Shown here piece after piece: positions 8,013 through 15,097 of a stretch of 23,077 nt of DNA. The stretch spans positions 1 to 23,077 of the forward strand of contig JAFYQL010000123.1 of assembly GCA_017547125.1 (NCBI GenBank). Reading direction: 5' to 3'. Both the position numbers and the translations under genes were made by a program. Origin of the DNA: Bacillota bacterium (lineage in GTDB: Bacteria > Bacillota > Clostridia > Lachnospirales > Anaerotignaceae). Under the pieces are notes generated by a model, which did no database searches, was not told the origin of the DNA, and saw only the letters and a program-made list of their open reading frames with translations. Within the stretch, counting starts at the first letter, position 1; each line of letters begins with the position of its first letter.

Positions 8013-8041
8013 TTGACGGCTGGTCTGACCAGTACTATAAT
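8013..8041 (+). promoter_or_regulatory. Main promoter of the dehydrogenase-acd-etfBA operon
   Basis: TTGACG (8013-8018), exactly 17 bases, TATAAT (8036-8041). A near-consensus housekeeping promoter, so strong unless repressed. The spacer holds the operator at 8020-8032. Transcription would start near 8048, leaving a leader of about 345 bases. Confidence 0.85.
8020..8032. promoter_or_regulatory. Operator 1, GntR/FadR-subfamily (LldR-like) palindrome in the promoter spacer
   Basis: CTGGTC-T-GACCAG is a perfect 13-base inverted repeat with core TGGTCTGACCA. It fits the TGGT-N3-ACCA type of site bound by FadR-subfamily GntR repressors such as LldR and PdhR. Its position between -35 and -10 means binding would exclude RNA polymerase. 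No GntR gene is present in the window. Confidence 0.75.
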
Positions 8042-8073
8042 CGTATTAGCCTAAAATGGTAAAGAAAGGATTT

Positions 8074-8160
8074 ATGTGGTTAAAAAATCATTTTAAAGGC
8101 CTTCTGACCATGAGGGAAACAAAAGTTGGTATTTGCAGTTTGAAAAATAACAAGGTGTAG
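8074..8160 (+). CDS. Possible 28-codon leader peptide
   Basis: ATG at 8074, preceded by AAAGGA at a short distance, opens 28 codons (MWLKNHFKGLLTMRETKVGI then CSLKNNKV) ending in TAG at 8158-8160. The stop falls on the 5' arm of the predicted closing stem at 8152-8158. The peptide is basic and not recognised. It has no run of one amino acid that would suggest classical attenuation, and the ribosome binding site is close to the start. It may be a chance frame. Confidence 0.25.
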   Translation: MWLKNHFKGLLTMRETKVGICSLKNNKV

Positions 8161-8258
8161 CGGTGTGTACCAGGCAGCTTTATATGACGGCACAGCCCAA
8201 AGGGATCTGTGGCAGAAATAAAGACACTTACACAGGCATAAAACACCTTTTTAAAAAG
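8152..8258 (+). promoter_or_regulatory. Candidate structured leader RNA
   Basis: AAGGTGT (8152-8158) pairs perfectly with ACACCTT (8243-8249) and closes an inner region. Inside is a hairpin with CACAG (8191-8195) and CCC (8196-8198) pairing with GGG (8202-8204) and CTGTG (8207-8211), and a small GGT/ACC hairpin at 8162-8171. The 3' side runs into TTTTT and a 12-base palindrome CTTTTTAAAAAG (8247-8258). It does not match any riboswitch class I know. Confidence 0.35.
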
Positions 8259-8291
8259 TAAAATTGCACAAAGTTTTAGAGGATTTTTGAA

Positions 8292-8304
8292 ATGGTCAGA
8301 CCAT
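8292..8304. promoter_or_regulatory. Operator 2, second GntR/FadR-type palindrome in the leader
   Basis: ATGGTC-A-GACCAT is a perfect 13-base inverted repeat with core TGGTCAGACCA, differing from operator 1 only at the centre. The centres (8026 and 8298) are 272 bp apart, close to 26 helical turns, so both could be held by one repressor through a DNA loop. Confidence 0.72.
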
Positions 8305-8393
8305 CATACCGATAAAGCTTTAACAAACTTTTATATTACTCAGTAAATATTATTATTTTAATTTTATTCAATGTATCTAAGGAGGAAATTGAA

Positions 8394-9812
8394 ATGGGCT
8401 ACAACACAATTACACCTGAATTCGTTGAGCAGTTAAAAGCTATCGCTCCTGGCAGAGTTTACACAGGCGCAGATATCAACGAAGACTATGCACATGACGA
8501 AATGCCAATCTACGGCAAATTTAATCCTGAAGTAGTAGTAGAAGTTATTTCTAAAGAAGAAATTTCTGCTGTAATGAAACTTTGTAATGAAAACGTAATT
8601 CCTGTTACAGCTAGAGGCGCTGGTACAGGTCTTGCAGGCGGCTGCCCTCCAATCGCAGGCGGTGTTACACTTGTAACAACAAGAATGAACAAAATTCTTG
8701 AATACGACCTTGCAAACTTCACAGTAAGAGTACAGCCAGGTGTTCTTCTCAACCAGCTTTCAGAAGACGCAGCGAAACAGGGTCTCCTTTACCCACCAGA
8801 TCCAGGCGAAAAATTTGCTACACTCGGCGGTAACGTATCAACAAATGCCGGCGGTATGAGAGCAGTTAAATATGGTACAACAAGAAGATACGTAAGAGCT
8901 ATGGAAGTTTGTCTTGCAAACGGCGAAATCATCAAACTTGGTGCTAACGTTGCTAAAACAAGCTCAGGCTACAGCCTCCTTAACCTTGTAGTTGGTTCAG
9001 AAGGTACACTTGCTATCATCACAGAACTTACACTTGAACTTATTCCACAGCCAAAAGAAACAGTAAGCCTTATCATTCCTTTCGAAGATATCGACGCTTG
9101 TATCGGTGCTGTTCCAAAGATCTTCATGGCTGGTCTTAAACCACAGGCTCTTGAATTCATGGAAAGCGAAATCGTTTACATGGCTGAAAAATATCTTGAA
9201 AGAGATGTATTCCCACACGTTGTTGACGGCGTAGAAGCTAAAGCTTACCTCCTTACAACATTTGACGGAGATTCAATGGATGCTCTTGATCCAATCATTG
9301 AAAAAGCTTCAGAAGTTGTATTTGAAGAAGGCGCTATCGACGTACTCGTTGCTGATACACCAGACCTCAGAGCAAAAGCTTGGAGCGCAAGAAATGCATT
9401 CTATGAAGCAATCTGTGCATCAACATCAGAACTTGACGAATGTGACGTAGTAGTTCCAATCCACAAGATTCCAGAACTTCTTAAATACGTTAACGGTCTT
9501 GAAGAAGAAGTTGGTATCAAGATCAGAAGCTTTGGTCACGCTGGCGACGGTAACGTTCATGTTTACGTTCTCAGAGAAGACCTTCCAAGAGATGAATTCC
9601 TTGAAAAAGCAGAAATCGCTCTTGGCAAGATGTATGTAAAAGCTAACGAACTCGGCGGTCTTGTTTCAGGTGAACACGGTATCGGTCACAGCAAATTCCA
9701 GTACCTCAGAGAATCACTTGGCGAACAGAGCATCGACCTTATGTACGGTATTAAGAAAGTATTTGACCCTAACCTTATCCTTAACCCAGGCAAGGTTTGC
9801 TACAAACTTTAA
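8394..9812 (+). CDS. FAD-linked 2-hydroxyacid dehydrogenase (D-lactate/glycolate type, Etf-partnered)
   Basis: Oxidises a 2-hydroxy acid, most likely D-lactate, to the 2-keto acid through bound FAD. At 472 residues it has the GlcD/LctD two-domain form: FAD-binding domain (about 40-220) with VTARGAGTGLAGG (71-83), PPDPGEKFATLGGN (134-147) and VGSEGTLAIIT (200-210), then the FAD-oxidase C-terminal domain with GHAGDGNVH (381-389), SGEHGIG (425-431) and terminal NPGK (464-467). AAGGAGG precedes the ATG. There is no iron-sulfur subunit gene next to it; instead etfB and etfA follow in the same operon, as for the soluble lactate dehydrogenase/Etf complex of acetogens. The operator-in-promoter arrangement suggests induction by the substrate. 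Glycolate or another 2-hydroxy acid remains possible. Confidence 0.88.
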   Translation: MGYNTITPEFVEQLKAIAPGRVYTGADINEDYAHDEMPIYGKFNPEVVVEVISKEEISAVMKLCNENVIPVTARGAGTGLAGGCPPIAGGVTLVTTRMNKILEYDLANFTVRVQPGVLLNQLSEDAAKQGLLYPPDPGEKFATLGGNVSTNAGGMRAVKYGTTRRYVRAMEVCLANGEIIKLGANVAKTSSGYSLLNLVVGSEGTLAIITELTLELIPQPKETVSLIIPFEDIDACIGAVPKIFMAGLKPQALEFMESEIVYMAEKYLERDVFPHVVDGVEAKAYLLTTFDGDSMDALDPIIEKASEVVFEEGAIDVLVADTPDLRAKAWSARNAFYEAICASTSELDECDVVVPIHKIPELLKYVNGLEEEVGIKIRSFGHAGDGNVHVYVLREDLPRDEFLEKAEIALGKMYVKANELGGLVSGEHGIGHSKFQYLRESLGEQSIDLMYGIKKVFDPNLILNPGKVCYKL

Positions 9813-9869
9813 TTTATAGTAAATAACCAATAGTTGAATTTGTTTTATTAAATATGGAGGAAAAAACCA

Positions 9870-11009
9870 ATGGCATACGCAATTCCAGAAGAAAATTATG
9901 ACTTACTCGAAGCCGTAAGAGAACTTGCGCAGAAAGAAATTAAAGAACAGTGTAAAGAATATGATGTAACAGGCGATTTTCCACAGGAAATCTACGATAA
10001 AGTATTTGAAATGGGTGTACATACTCTCGAAATTCCAGAAGAATACGACGGTATGGGCCTTGACAAAGTAACAGTAGCTGCTCTTCTTGAACAGATTTCA
10101 ATCGCAGATGCTGGTATCGGTACATCACTTGCAGCTTCAGGTCTTGCTTACAAAGCAGTTCTTAAAGCTGGTACAGAAGATCAGAAGAGAAGATGTTCAG
10201 AACTCTTCATGGAAACAGGTTTTGCTGCATTTGCTCTTACAGAACCAGGCGCTGGTTCAGATGCAGGTGCTGGTAGAACAACAGCTGTTAAAGATGGCGA
10301 CGAATACGTTCTTAACGGTAGAAAATGCTTCATCACAAACGCTGGCGTAGCAGGTTTCTACTTAATCACAGCTTCAACAGACAAATCATTAGGCGCTAAA
10401 GGCCTTTCAGCTTTCATCGTTGAAATGGATACACCAGGTTTAAGCGTTGGTCACCACGAAAACAAAATGGGTATCAGATGCTCAACAACAGCTGACGTAG
10501 TTCTTGAAGACTGCCGTATCCCAGCAGCTAACCTTGTTGGTAAAGAAGGCGACGGTTACAAGATTGCTATGATGACACTTGATATGGGTCGTCCATTCAT
10601 GGGCTGTGTAGCTGTAGGTATCGCTCAGAGAGCTATCGACGAAGCTATTGCTTACATGAAAGAAAGACAGCAGTTCGGAAAACCAATCGGTAAGAACCAG
10701 GGTCTTCAGTTCAAACTTGCTGACATGCAGATCTACTGTGAAACAGCACGTCAGATGGTTGCTCGTGCAGTAAGCATGCATGAAACAGATCAGAAACACA
10801 CAATGGAAGATGCTATCGCTAAATCATACGCTGGTGATGCTGCTATGTTCTGTGCATCAGAAGCTATCCAGATTTTCGGTGGCTACGGTTATTCAAGAGA
10901 ATATCCAGTTGAAAAACTTTTAAGAGACGCTAAGATTTTCCAGATCTTCGAAGGTACAAACGAAATTCAGAGAATCGTTATTGCTAACCAGCTTCTTGGA
11001 AGATTTTAA
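9870..11009 (+). CDS. Acyl-CoA dehydrogenase (short-chain/enoyl-CoA reductase type)
   Basis: FAD enzyme interconverting an acyl-CoA and its 2-enoyl-CoA with Etf as electron partner; in anaerobes it usually runs as an enoyl-CoA reductase. At 379 residues it has the normal three-domain ACAD form. FALTEPGAGSDAG (121-133) is the first family signature, RKCFITNAG (151-159) contacts the flavin, QQFGKPIGKNQ lies at 267-277, and IFGGYGYSREYP (335-346) leads to FEGTNEIQR with likely catalytic Glu361. GGAGG is 9 bases before the ATG. It sits 57 bases after the hydroxyacid dehydrogenase and upstream of etfBA. Candidates are butyryl-CoA dehydrogenase or propionyl-CoA dehydrogenase/acryloyl-CoA reductase. 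Chain-length preference cannot be read, and no crotonase or CoA-transferase is nearby. Confidence 0.92.
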   Translation: MAYAIPEENYDLLEAVRELAQKEIKEQCKEYDVTGDFPQEIYDKVFEMGVHTLEIPEEYDGMGLDKVTVAALLEQISIADAGIGTSLAASGLAYKAVLKAGTEDQKRRCSELFMETGFAAFALTEPGAGSDAGAGRTTAVKDGDEYVLNGRKCFITNAGVAGFYLITASTDKSLGAKGLSAFIVEMDTPGLSVGHHENKMGIRCSTTADVVLEDCRIPAANLVGKEGDGYKIAMMTLDMGRPFMGCVAVGIAQRAIDEAIAYMKERQQFGKPIGKNQGLQFKLADMQIYCETARQMVARAVSMHETDQKHTMEDAIAKSYAGDAAMFCASEAIQIFGGYGYSREYPVEKLLRDAKIFQIFEGTNEIQRIVIANQLLGRF

Positions 11010-11039
11010 TTAAAACGTAATTTAATATCAAAAAGTCCT

Positions 11040-11069
11040 ATGTGCAGTGCTGTAAGCGACACTGCACAT
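11040..11069 (+). other. Intercistronic hairpin between acd and etfB
   Basis: ATGTGCAGTG (11040-11049) pairs perfectly with CACTGCACAT (11060-11069) around a 10-base loop. No U-run follows, so it is unlikely to be a full terminator. It may stabilise or separate the two halves of the message. Confidence 0.7.
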
Positions 11070-11101
11070 TTGACGTGATTATGGACAGGAGAGAAAAACA
11101 G

Positions 11102-11872
11102 ATGAACATTTTAGTTTGTATTAAACAGGTGCCAGACGATTCTGTTGAAGTAAGCCTTAACCAGGCAACAGGCAAAGCTGACATTGAAAAAATCGCACCT
11201 ATCGTAAACGCATTTGACGGCTATGCACTTGAAATGGCTACAAGATTTAAAGAAGCACACGGCGGCGAAATCACAGTATTATCAGTAGGTCCGGAAAAAG
11301 CAAGAGACTCACTCAGAAACTGTTGTGCAGTAGGCGCTAGCAAAGCATACCTTGTAAATAGCGAAGCTGAAACAGATACTTACGGTATCGCTGACACACT
11401 TGCAAAAGCTGTTGCTGCTATCGAAGCAGAAGCAGGTGCTAAATTTGACGTAGTATTCTGCGGCAAAGAAACAACAGATTTCACATCAAGCCAGGTTGGT
11501 CCTATGCTTGCTGAAATCCTTGGTCTTCCACAGGTTACAAATATTGTAGGTCTTGAACCTGCAGAAGCTGGTCTTGCTGTTAAGCAGGAAACAGAAGAAG
11601 GTTACAACATGGTTGACGTAGCTACACCTTGTGTTGTTACAGTTACAAAGCCAGAATATGACCCAAGATACCCAACAATGAAGAGCAAAATGGCTGCTAG
11701 AAAGGTTGTTATTCCTGATCTCGCTGTAGAAGTAAACACAGACGCTAAAGTAAGCGTAACAAAAGTTTACGAACCAGCTAAAAAAGAAGCAGGCGTAAAA
11801 ATCAAAGAAGAAACTGTTGAAGAAACAGTAGCAAAAGCTATTGGCTTAATGGCTGAAGCAAAAGTATTTTAA
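11102..11872 (+). CDS. etfB: Electron transfer flavoprotein subunit beta
   Basis: With EtfA it carries electrons between FAD dehydrogenases and NAD(H) or ferredoxin. The 256-residue chain starts MNILVCIKQVPDDSVEV and has the EtfB body with VFCGKETTDFTSSQVGP (118-134) and the late signature TKPEYDPRYPTMKSKMAARK (182-201). The ATG at 11102 is chosen because AGGAGAG (11087-11093) is 8 bases upstream and the family N-terminus begins there; the open frame extends further upstream through a hairpin and is not coding. The position next to an acyl-CoA dehydrogenase and a lactate-type dehydrogenase points to an electron-bifurcating or confurcating Etf, an inference not settled by sequence. Confidence 0.93.
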   Translation: MNILVCIKQVPDDSVEVSLNQATGKADIEKIAPIVNAFDGYALEMATRFKEAHGGEITVLSVGPEKARDSLRNCCAVGASKAYLVNSEAETDTYGIADTLAKAVAAIEAEAGAKFDVVFCGKETTDFTSSQVGPMLAEILGLPQVTNIVGLEPAEAGLAVKQETEEGYNMVDVATPCVVTVTKPEYDPRYPTMKSKMAARKVVIPDLAVEVNTDAKVSVTKVYEPAKKEAGVKIKEETVEETVAKAIGLMAEAKVF

Positions 11873-11886
11873 GGAGGGTATTAGGA

Positions 11887-12834
11887 ATGGTTTTAGTATA
11901 TATTGAAACAGCTGAAGGCAAGGCTAAAAACGTTGGCCTTGAAATGATTACAGCGGCTAAATTAGTTTCAGATAAAGCTGTTGCAGTTATCATCGGCAAC
12001 GGCAACGAAGAAGCTGTTAAACAGGCAGCTACATTCGGCGCAGACGAAGTTATCACAGTAGCAAGCGAAGGCTACAACACAGAAGCTTACTGCTACATTA
12101 TGAAAAGCCTTGTTGAAAAATACAGCCCAGAAGCAGTATTTGTAGGTTCAACACTTGACGGTAAAGACTTTGCTCCACGTCTTGCTGCTCAGCTTGGTAC
12201 AGGTTGTGTAACAGACGTAGTAGCAGTTAAAGTTGAAGACGGTAAAGTAGTTTACACATGTCCATCATACAATGGTAACCTTCTTAATGACATGGTAGTT
12301 GAAGGTACTCCAGTTGTTATCGTTCGTTCAGGTTCATTCAAGAAAGCTGACCCAGCTGAAAGAGAAGTTGCTGTAACAGCAGAAGCTATCGAAGTACCTG
12401 CAGACGTTATGAGAGCAAAAATCGCTGAAGCAGTTAAAGAAATCAGCGAAACAGTAAACCTTGAAGAAGCTGAAGTTATCGTATCAGGCGGTAGAGGTAT
12501 GGGTGCTGCTGAAAACTTTGCACTTGTAAAAGAACTCGCTGACCTTCTTGGCGGTGTTGTTGGTGCTACAAGAGCTCCTATCGAATCAGGCTGGATTTCA
12601 AGAGCACACCAGATTGGCCAGTCAGGCAAAATCGTTGCGCCAAAACTTTACATCGCTTGTGGTATCTCAGGTGCTACACAGCACGTATCAGGTATGATTG
12701 GTTCAGACTACATCGTAGCTATCAACAAGGACGAAGATGCTCCTATCTTTGATATCGCTAACGTTGGTATCGTAGGCAACGTACTTGATGTTCTTCCACT
12801 TATGATCGAAGAAATCAAAAAAGCAAGAGCATAA
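11887..12834 (+). CDS. etfA: Electron transfer flavoprotein subunit alpha
   Basis: FAD-carrying partner of EtfB. The 315-residue protein has an N-terminal alpha/beta domain and the C-terminal FAD-binding domain with SGGRGMG (200-206), GATRAPIESGWI (226-237), HQIGQSGKIVAPKLYIACG (241-259) and SGATQHVSGM (261-270), all diagnostic. It lacks the extra N-terminal ferredoxin-like domain found on the EtfA (LctC) of the Acetobacterium lactate dehydrogenase complex as I remember it, so the simpler form is present. The ATG follows AAGGAGGG (11871-11877), placed directly after the etfB stop, giving a 14-base intergenic gap. It is the last gene of the operon, followed by two hairpins. Confidence 0.95.
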   Translation: MVLVYIETAEGKAKNVGLEMITAAKLVSDKAVAVIIGNGNEEAVKQAATFGADEVITVASEGYNTEAYCYIMKSLVEKYSPEAVFVGSTLDGKDFAPRLAAQLGTGCVTDVVAVKVEDGKVVYTCPSYNGNLLNDMVVEGTPVVIVRSGSFKKADPAEREVAVTAEAIEVPADVMRAKIAEAVKEISETVNLEEAEVIVSGGRGMGAAENFALVKELADLLGGVVGATRAPIESGWISRAHQIGQSGKIVAPKLYIACGISGATQHVSGMIGSDYIVAINKDEDAPIFDIANVGIVGNVLDVLPLMIEEIKKARA

Positions 12835-12848
12835 TTAAACAAAAATAA

Positions 12849-12880
12849 AACCGAGGCCGTAATGGTCTCGGTTATTTTTT
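12849..12880 (+). terminator. Intrinsic terminator of the etf operon
   Basis: AACCGAGGCC (12849-12858) pairs with GGTCTCGGTT (12864-12873, one G-U pair) around a 5-base loop, followed by ATTTTTTT. Confidence 0.9.
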
Positions 12881-12886
12881 TGCAGG

Positions 12887-12916
12887 AAAAAAGCCTGATG
12901 GGATACAGGCTTTTTT
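12887..12916. terminator. Second, bidirectional intrinsic terminator
   Basis: AAAAAAGCCTG (12887-12897) pairs with CAGGCTTTTTT (12906-12916) across an 8-base loop. With A-run and T-run on its two sides it can stop the etf operon from the left and the DUF2812 gene from the right. Confidence 0.85.
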
Positions 12917-12950
12917 CGTGGTAGGAGTGTTAATTATGTTGAAAGGGTTT

Positions 12951-14228
12951 TTATTTTGTAGTTAATTCAATAAGCTTCGCTTCAACATCTTCACTGTTGG
13001 CACCATCGGTAAGTGTCATAAGTATGATTTCATTGCCGCGTCTTATAAGGTATGCATATTTATCAGGTATTGAATAAAGCTGAGCATATGTGTTGTCAGC
13101 TGCTTTAAGTTCGAATGTTCCCTGATAGTCTGTCTGTGCCTGTTCAAAAAGATAATTGAATACAACGTCTGCGGCTGCAGAGTTGTTTAAAGAACTGTAG
13201 TTGCTGAATACTGTGTTTTCGCCGTCTGTTTCCTGGAAGAGATAGTTTACGCCGAAAAGTGAGTTGAGTTCTCTGCACTGAGATGTTTTTTCGCCATCAA
13301 AGAAATCATCGTATTCAAGAACAGGGTAAGTGCTTGATTTTGCAAGTGATTCAGCATATTCTCTCTGAGCAGTTTCTTTGTTTAATCTGTTGATGCTTGT
13401 GAATGAGAATAAAACTGCTACAAGTAAAACTGCACCGATACCGTATGTGAGCGGAACAAGTTTTCTGCCGTCTTTTTCAGGGCTCTTGTTGAATATTTTT
13501 TTGATAACGATAGCACCGCCAACCATTGCAACGATAGGTATAAGAAGGAATACCCAGTTGAGAGGCGTGTCTTTTGTTTCAAAAAGGTAGCAGAGAAGTG
13601 CAAGTGCAATAACGCCGATATTTCTTACGGTGTAAAGTCGGCCGCGTTTTAATGCTTCTGCTATGTCGGTTTTGTAGATTTTGTTTATCAGACGATATTT
13701 CTGTTTTGAATACATGAATATCGCTGCGAAGCTAACGCCGGCAAGGTATGCAAGAATGAGTGTTATGTACATATAGAGGTTTGTGAAAACGTATGTATAC
13801 ATAAACGCTTTGCTTTTAACACAAAGATAAACAAGAATACCGATGATGAAAATGATCGCTGCATTTCTTTTTGATTCTGCATCAACGGTTTTAATTTTTA
13901 AATCTTTTTCGAAGTTTGGATATTCGGCTTCTTCATTGTCTGTAAAGAAAATGTAGTTGCCTCTTGTTTTTGCAAGGAAATACCAGTCGTTTTCGTTGTA
14001 TAAACCCATGCGGATTTTAGATTCTCTCTTCAGGGAGATTAAGCTGGCATTTGGATACTGGTCAACAGCATAGCGAAAATGAGGATAGTCTGTTTTTACA
14101 AAGCCGGCAAAGCCTGCTTTAATCCATTTAAGGCGATAGCCTTCTTCAAGCTTTTCATTAAGAAATGCCTCTAAGCAATCGGCGTCTGATGGTAAATATG
14201 ATAATGATTGTACAAAGCTGTCTTTCAT
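12951..14228 (-). CDS. DUF2812-domain multi-pass membrane protein
   Basis: A 425-residue protein of unknown function. The first 90 residues match the DUF2812 pattern: a charged start, then FLNEKLEEGYRLKWIKAG and YPHFRYAVDQYP. Five hydrophobic segments follow at about 123-138, 147-172, 201-216, 223-243 and 258-276. The remaining 150 residues, with several acidic stretches, are soluble and probably on one face of the membrane. Many DUF2812 proteins sit beside a PadR regulator; none is here. AGAGGTG lies before the ATG. It is a single gene between two terminators, convergent with etfA. I cannot assign a role. Confidence 0.8.
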   Translation of the reverse strand: MKDSFVQSLSYLPSDADCLEAFLNEKLEEGYRLKWIKAGFAGFVKTDYPHFRYAVDQYPNASLISLKRESKIRMGLYNENDWYFLAKTRGNYIFFTDNEEAEYPNFEKDLKIKTVDAESKRNAAIIFIIGILVYLCVKSKAFMYTYVFTNLYMYITLILAYLAGVSFAAIFMYSKQKYRLINKIYKTDIAEALKRGRLYTVRNIGVIALALLCYLFETKDTPLNWVFLLIPIVAMVGGAIVIKKIFNKSPEKDGRKLVPLTYGIGAVLLVAVLFSFTSINRLNKETAQREYAESLAKSSTYPVLEYDDFFDGEKTSQCRELNSLFGVNYLFQETDGENTVFSNYSSLNNSAAADVVFNYLFEQAQTDYQGTFELKAADNTYAQLYSIPDKYAYLIRRGNEIILMTLTDGANSEDVEAKLIELTTK

Positions 14229-14324
14229 ATAAACACCTCTTTTTCTTTTTTTCGGAAAGGTATCAACCCTTTGTAAAATGTTATACCGATATAAAACTTT
14301 ACAAAATTTTGATTTATTATAAAG

Positions 14325-14356
14325 AAAAGGCTTATTCCAAAAGGAATAAGCCTTTT
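14325..14356. terminator. Strong terminator ending the M20/DUF5058 operon
   Basis: AAAAGGCTTATTCC (14325-14338) pairs perfectly with GGAATAAGCCTTTT (14343-14356) around AAAA. This is a 14-bp stem whose minus-strand reading ends in TTTTCTTT, downstream of the 226-residue membrane protein gene. Confidence 0.88.
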
Positions 14357-14401
14357 GATTATTTATTTGACTGGAACGTTATATACAATTATGTATACTG
14401 A

Positions 14402-15082
14402 TTAAGCAGCTTCGCCTTTTTTCTTCTGGTTCATGAAGATTACGATACCACAAACGATTGATAATGTGATAGCGCCAGGGAACTTGAAGATACCAAGTGG
14501 AAGTTTGTTGATGATTAAGCAAGCAACAAAGATACCTGGTACGAATACTTTGTTCTTTTCCCAATACTGAGCCATAACGGCACCGAGGATAGCAGGAAGT
14601 ACGAAGTTGAATGAGTCAAGTACGAACTGTGGAAGCACTGAAAGGATAGCCTGACCTACGAGAGCAGCTGCTGTAACGAATGCTACGTTTACGAATACTG
14701 ACATACCGATAGCGATAACGCCAACGAGTTCACCTTTCTTTGTACCAGCTTCTGTACCTGTTGCTTCTCTGGCAGCAAGCATAGCTGGAAGACGAACTGT
14801 AGGAATGTTACCAGCAAGGTAACCAACGTAAATACCTGAAAGACCCATTGAAGGATAGAATCCAAGTGGTTCAAAGAAGTAAAGGAAAATATAAGCTGAA
14901 CCTACAATACCCCAACCAGCGAGGATCTGGCTCCATTCACATTTGTAACCAAGTACAAGCCAGAGGTAAAGAGCTGGAATGAATGTAAGAAGGGCAGCAA
15001 TAAGAGTTGTAAGACGACCATTACGGATCATCGGTTTGGTATACTTCTCATAAAATAATTTATCGATATCTGCGTTTGACAT
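14402..15082 (-). CDS. Small integral membrane protein, probable partner subunit of the DUF5058 protein
   Basis: A 226-residue hydrophobic protein with six or seven likely membrane helices (about 24-44, 51-71, 76-94, 117-149, 153-171, 178-192, 201-217). A distinctive polar loop, REATGTEAGTKKGE (105-118), interrupts the helices. The ends are charged and lie outside the membrane. I do not recognise a named family with confidence. It starts 15 bases after the DUF5058 stop with a G-rich ribosome site, so the two are made from one message at similar levels. Two small membrane proteins directly behind an amidohydrolase gene suggest a two-subunit permease for its substrate. That is inference from context. 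Confidence 0.7.
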   Translation of the reverse strand: MSNADIDKLFYEKYTKPMIRNGRLTTLIAALLTFIPALYLWLVLGYKCEWSQILAGWGIVGSAYIFLYFFEPLGFYPSMGLSGIYVGYLAGNIPTVRLPAMLAAREATGTEAGTKKGELVGVIAIGMSVFVNVAFVTAAALVGQAILSVLPQFVLDSFNFVLPAILGAVMAQYWEKNKVFVPGIFVACLIINKLPLGIFKFPGAITLSIVCGIVIFMNQKKKGEAA

Positions 15083-15097
15083 ACTATAACCCCCCTA

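Noticed and set aside
8100..8110. Third GntR operator (CCTTCTGACCA)
   Set aside because: Only the right half matches TGGTCTGACCA; the left three bases differ, so it is not palindromic.
8152..8258. Known riboswitch or T-box in the dehydrogenase leader
   Set aside because: No T-box AGGGTGGNACCGCG core, and no cobalamin, glycine, c-di-GMP, THF or fluoride signature could be matched.
11042..11101. N-terminal extension of EtfB from the upstream ATG
   Set aside because: The extra 20 codons lie in the hairpin, do not match EtfB, and a good ribosome site precedes the ATG at 11102.
12252..12629. Minus-strand Ser/Thr/Pro-rich frame inside etfA
   Set aside because: Composition is the mirror of the etfA codon bias; no ribosome site or domain.
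14165..14401. Plus-strand frame between the DUF2812 gene and the membrane-protein operon
   Set aside because: Runs through the start of the DUF2812 gene and the 14-bp terminator; not coding.
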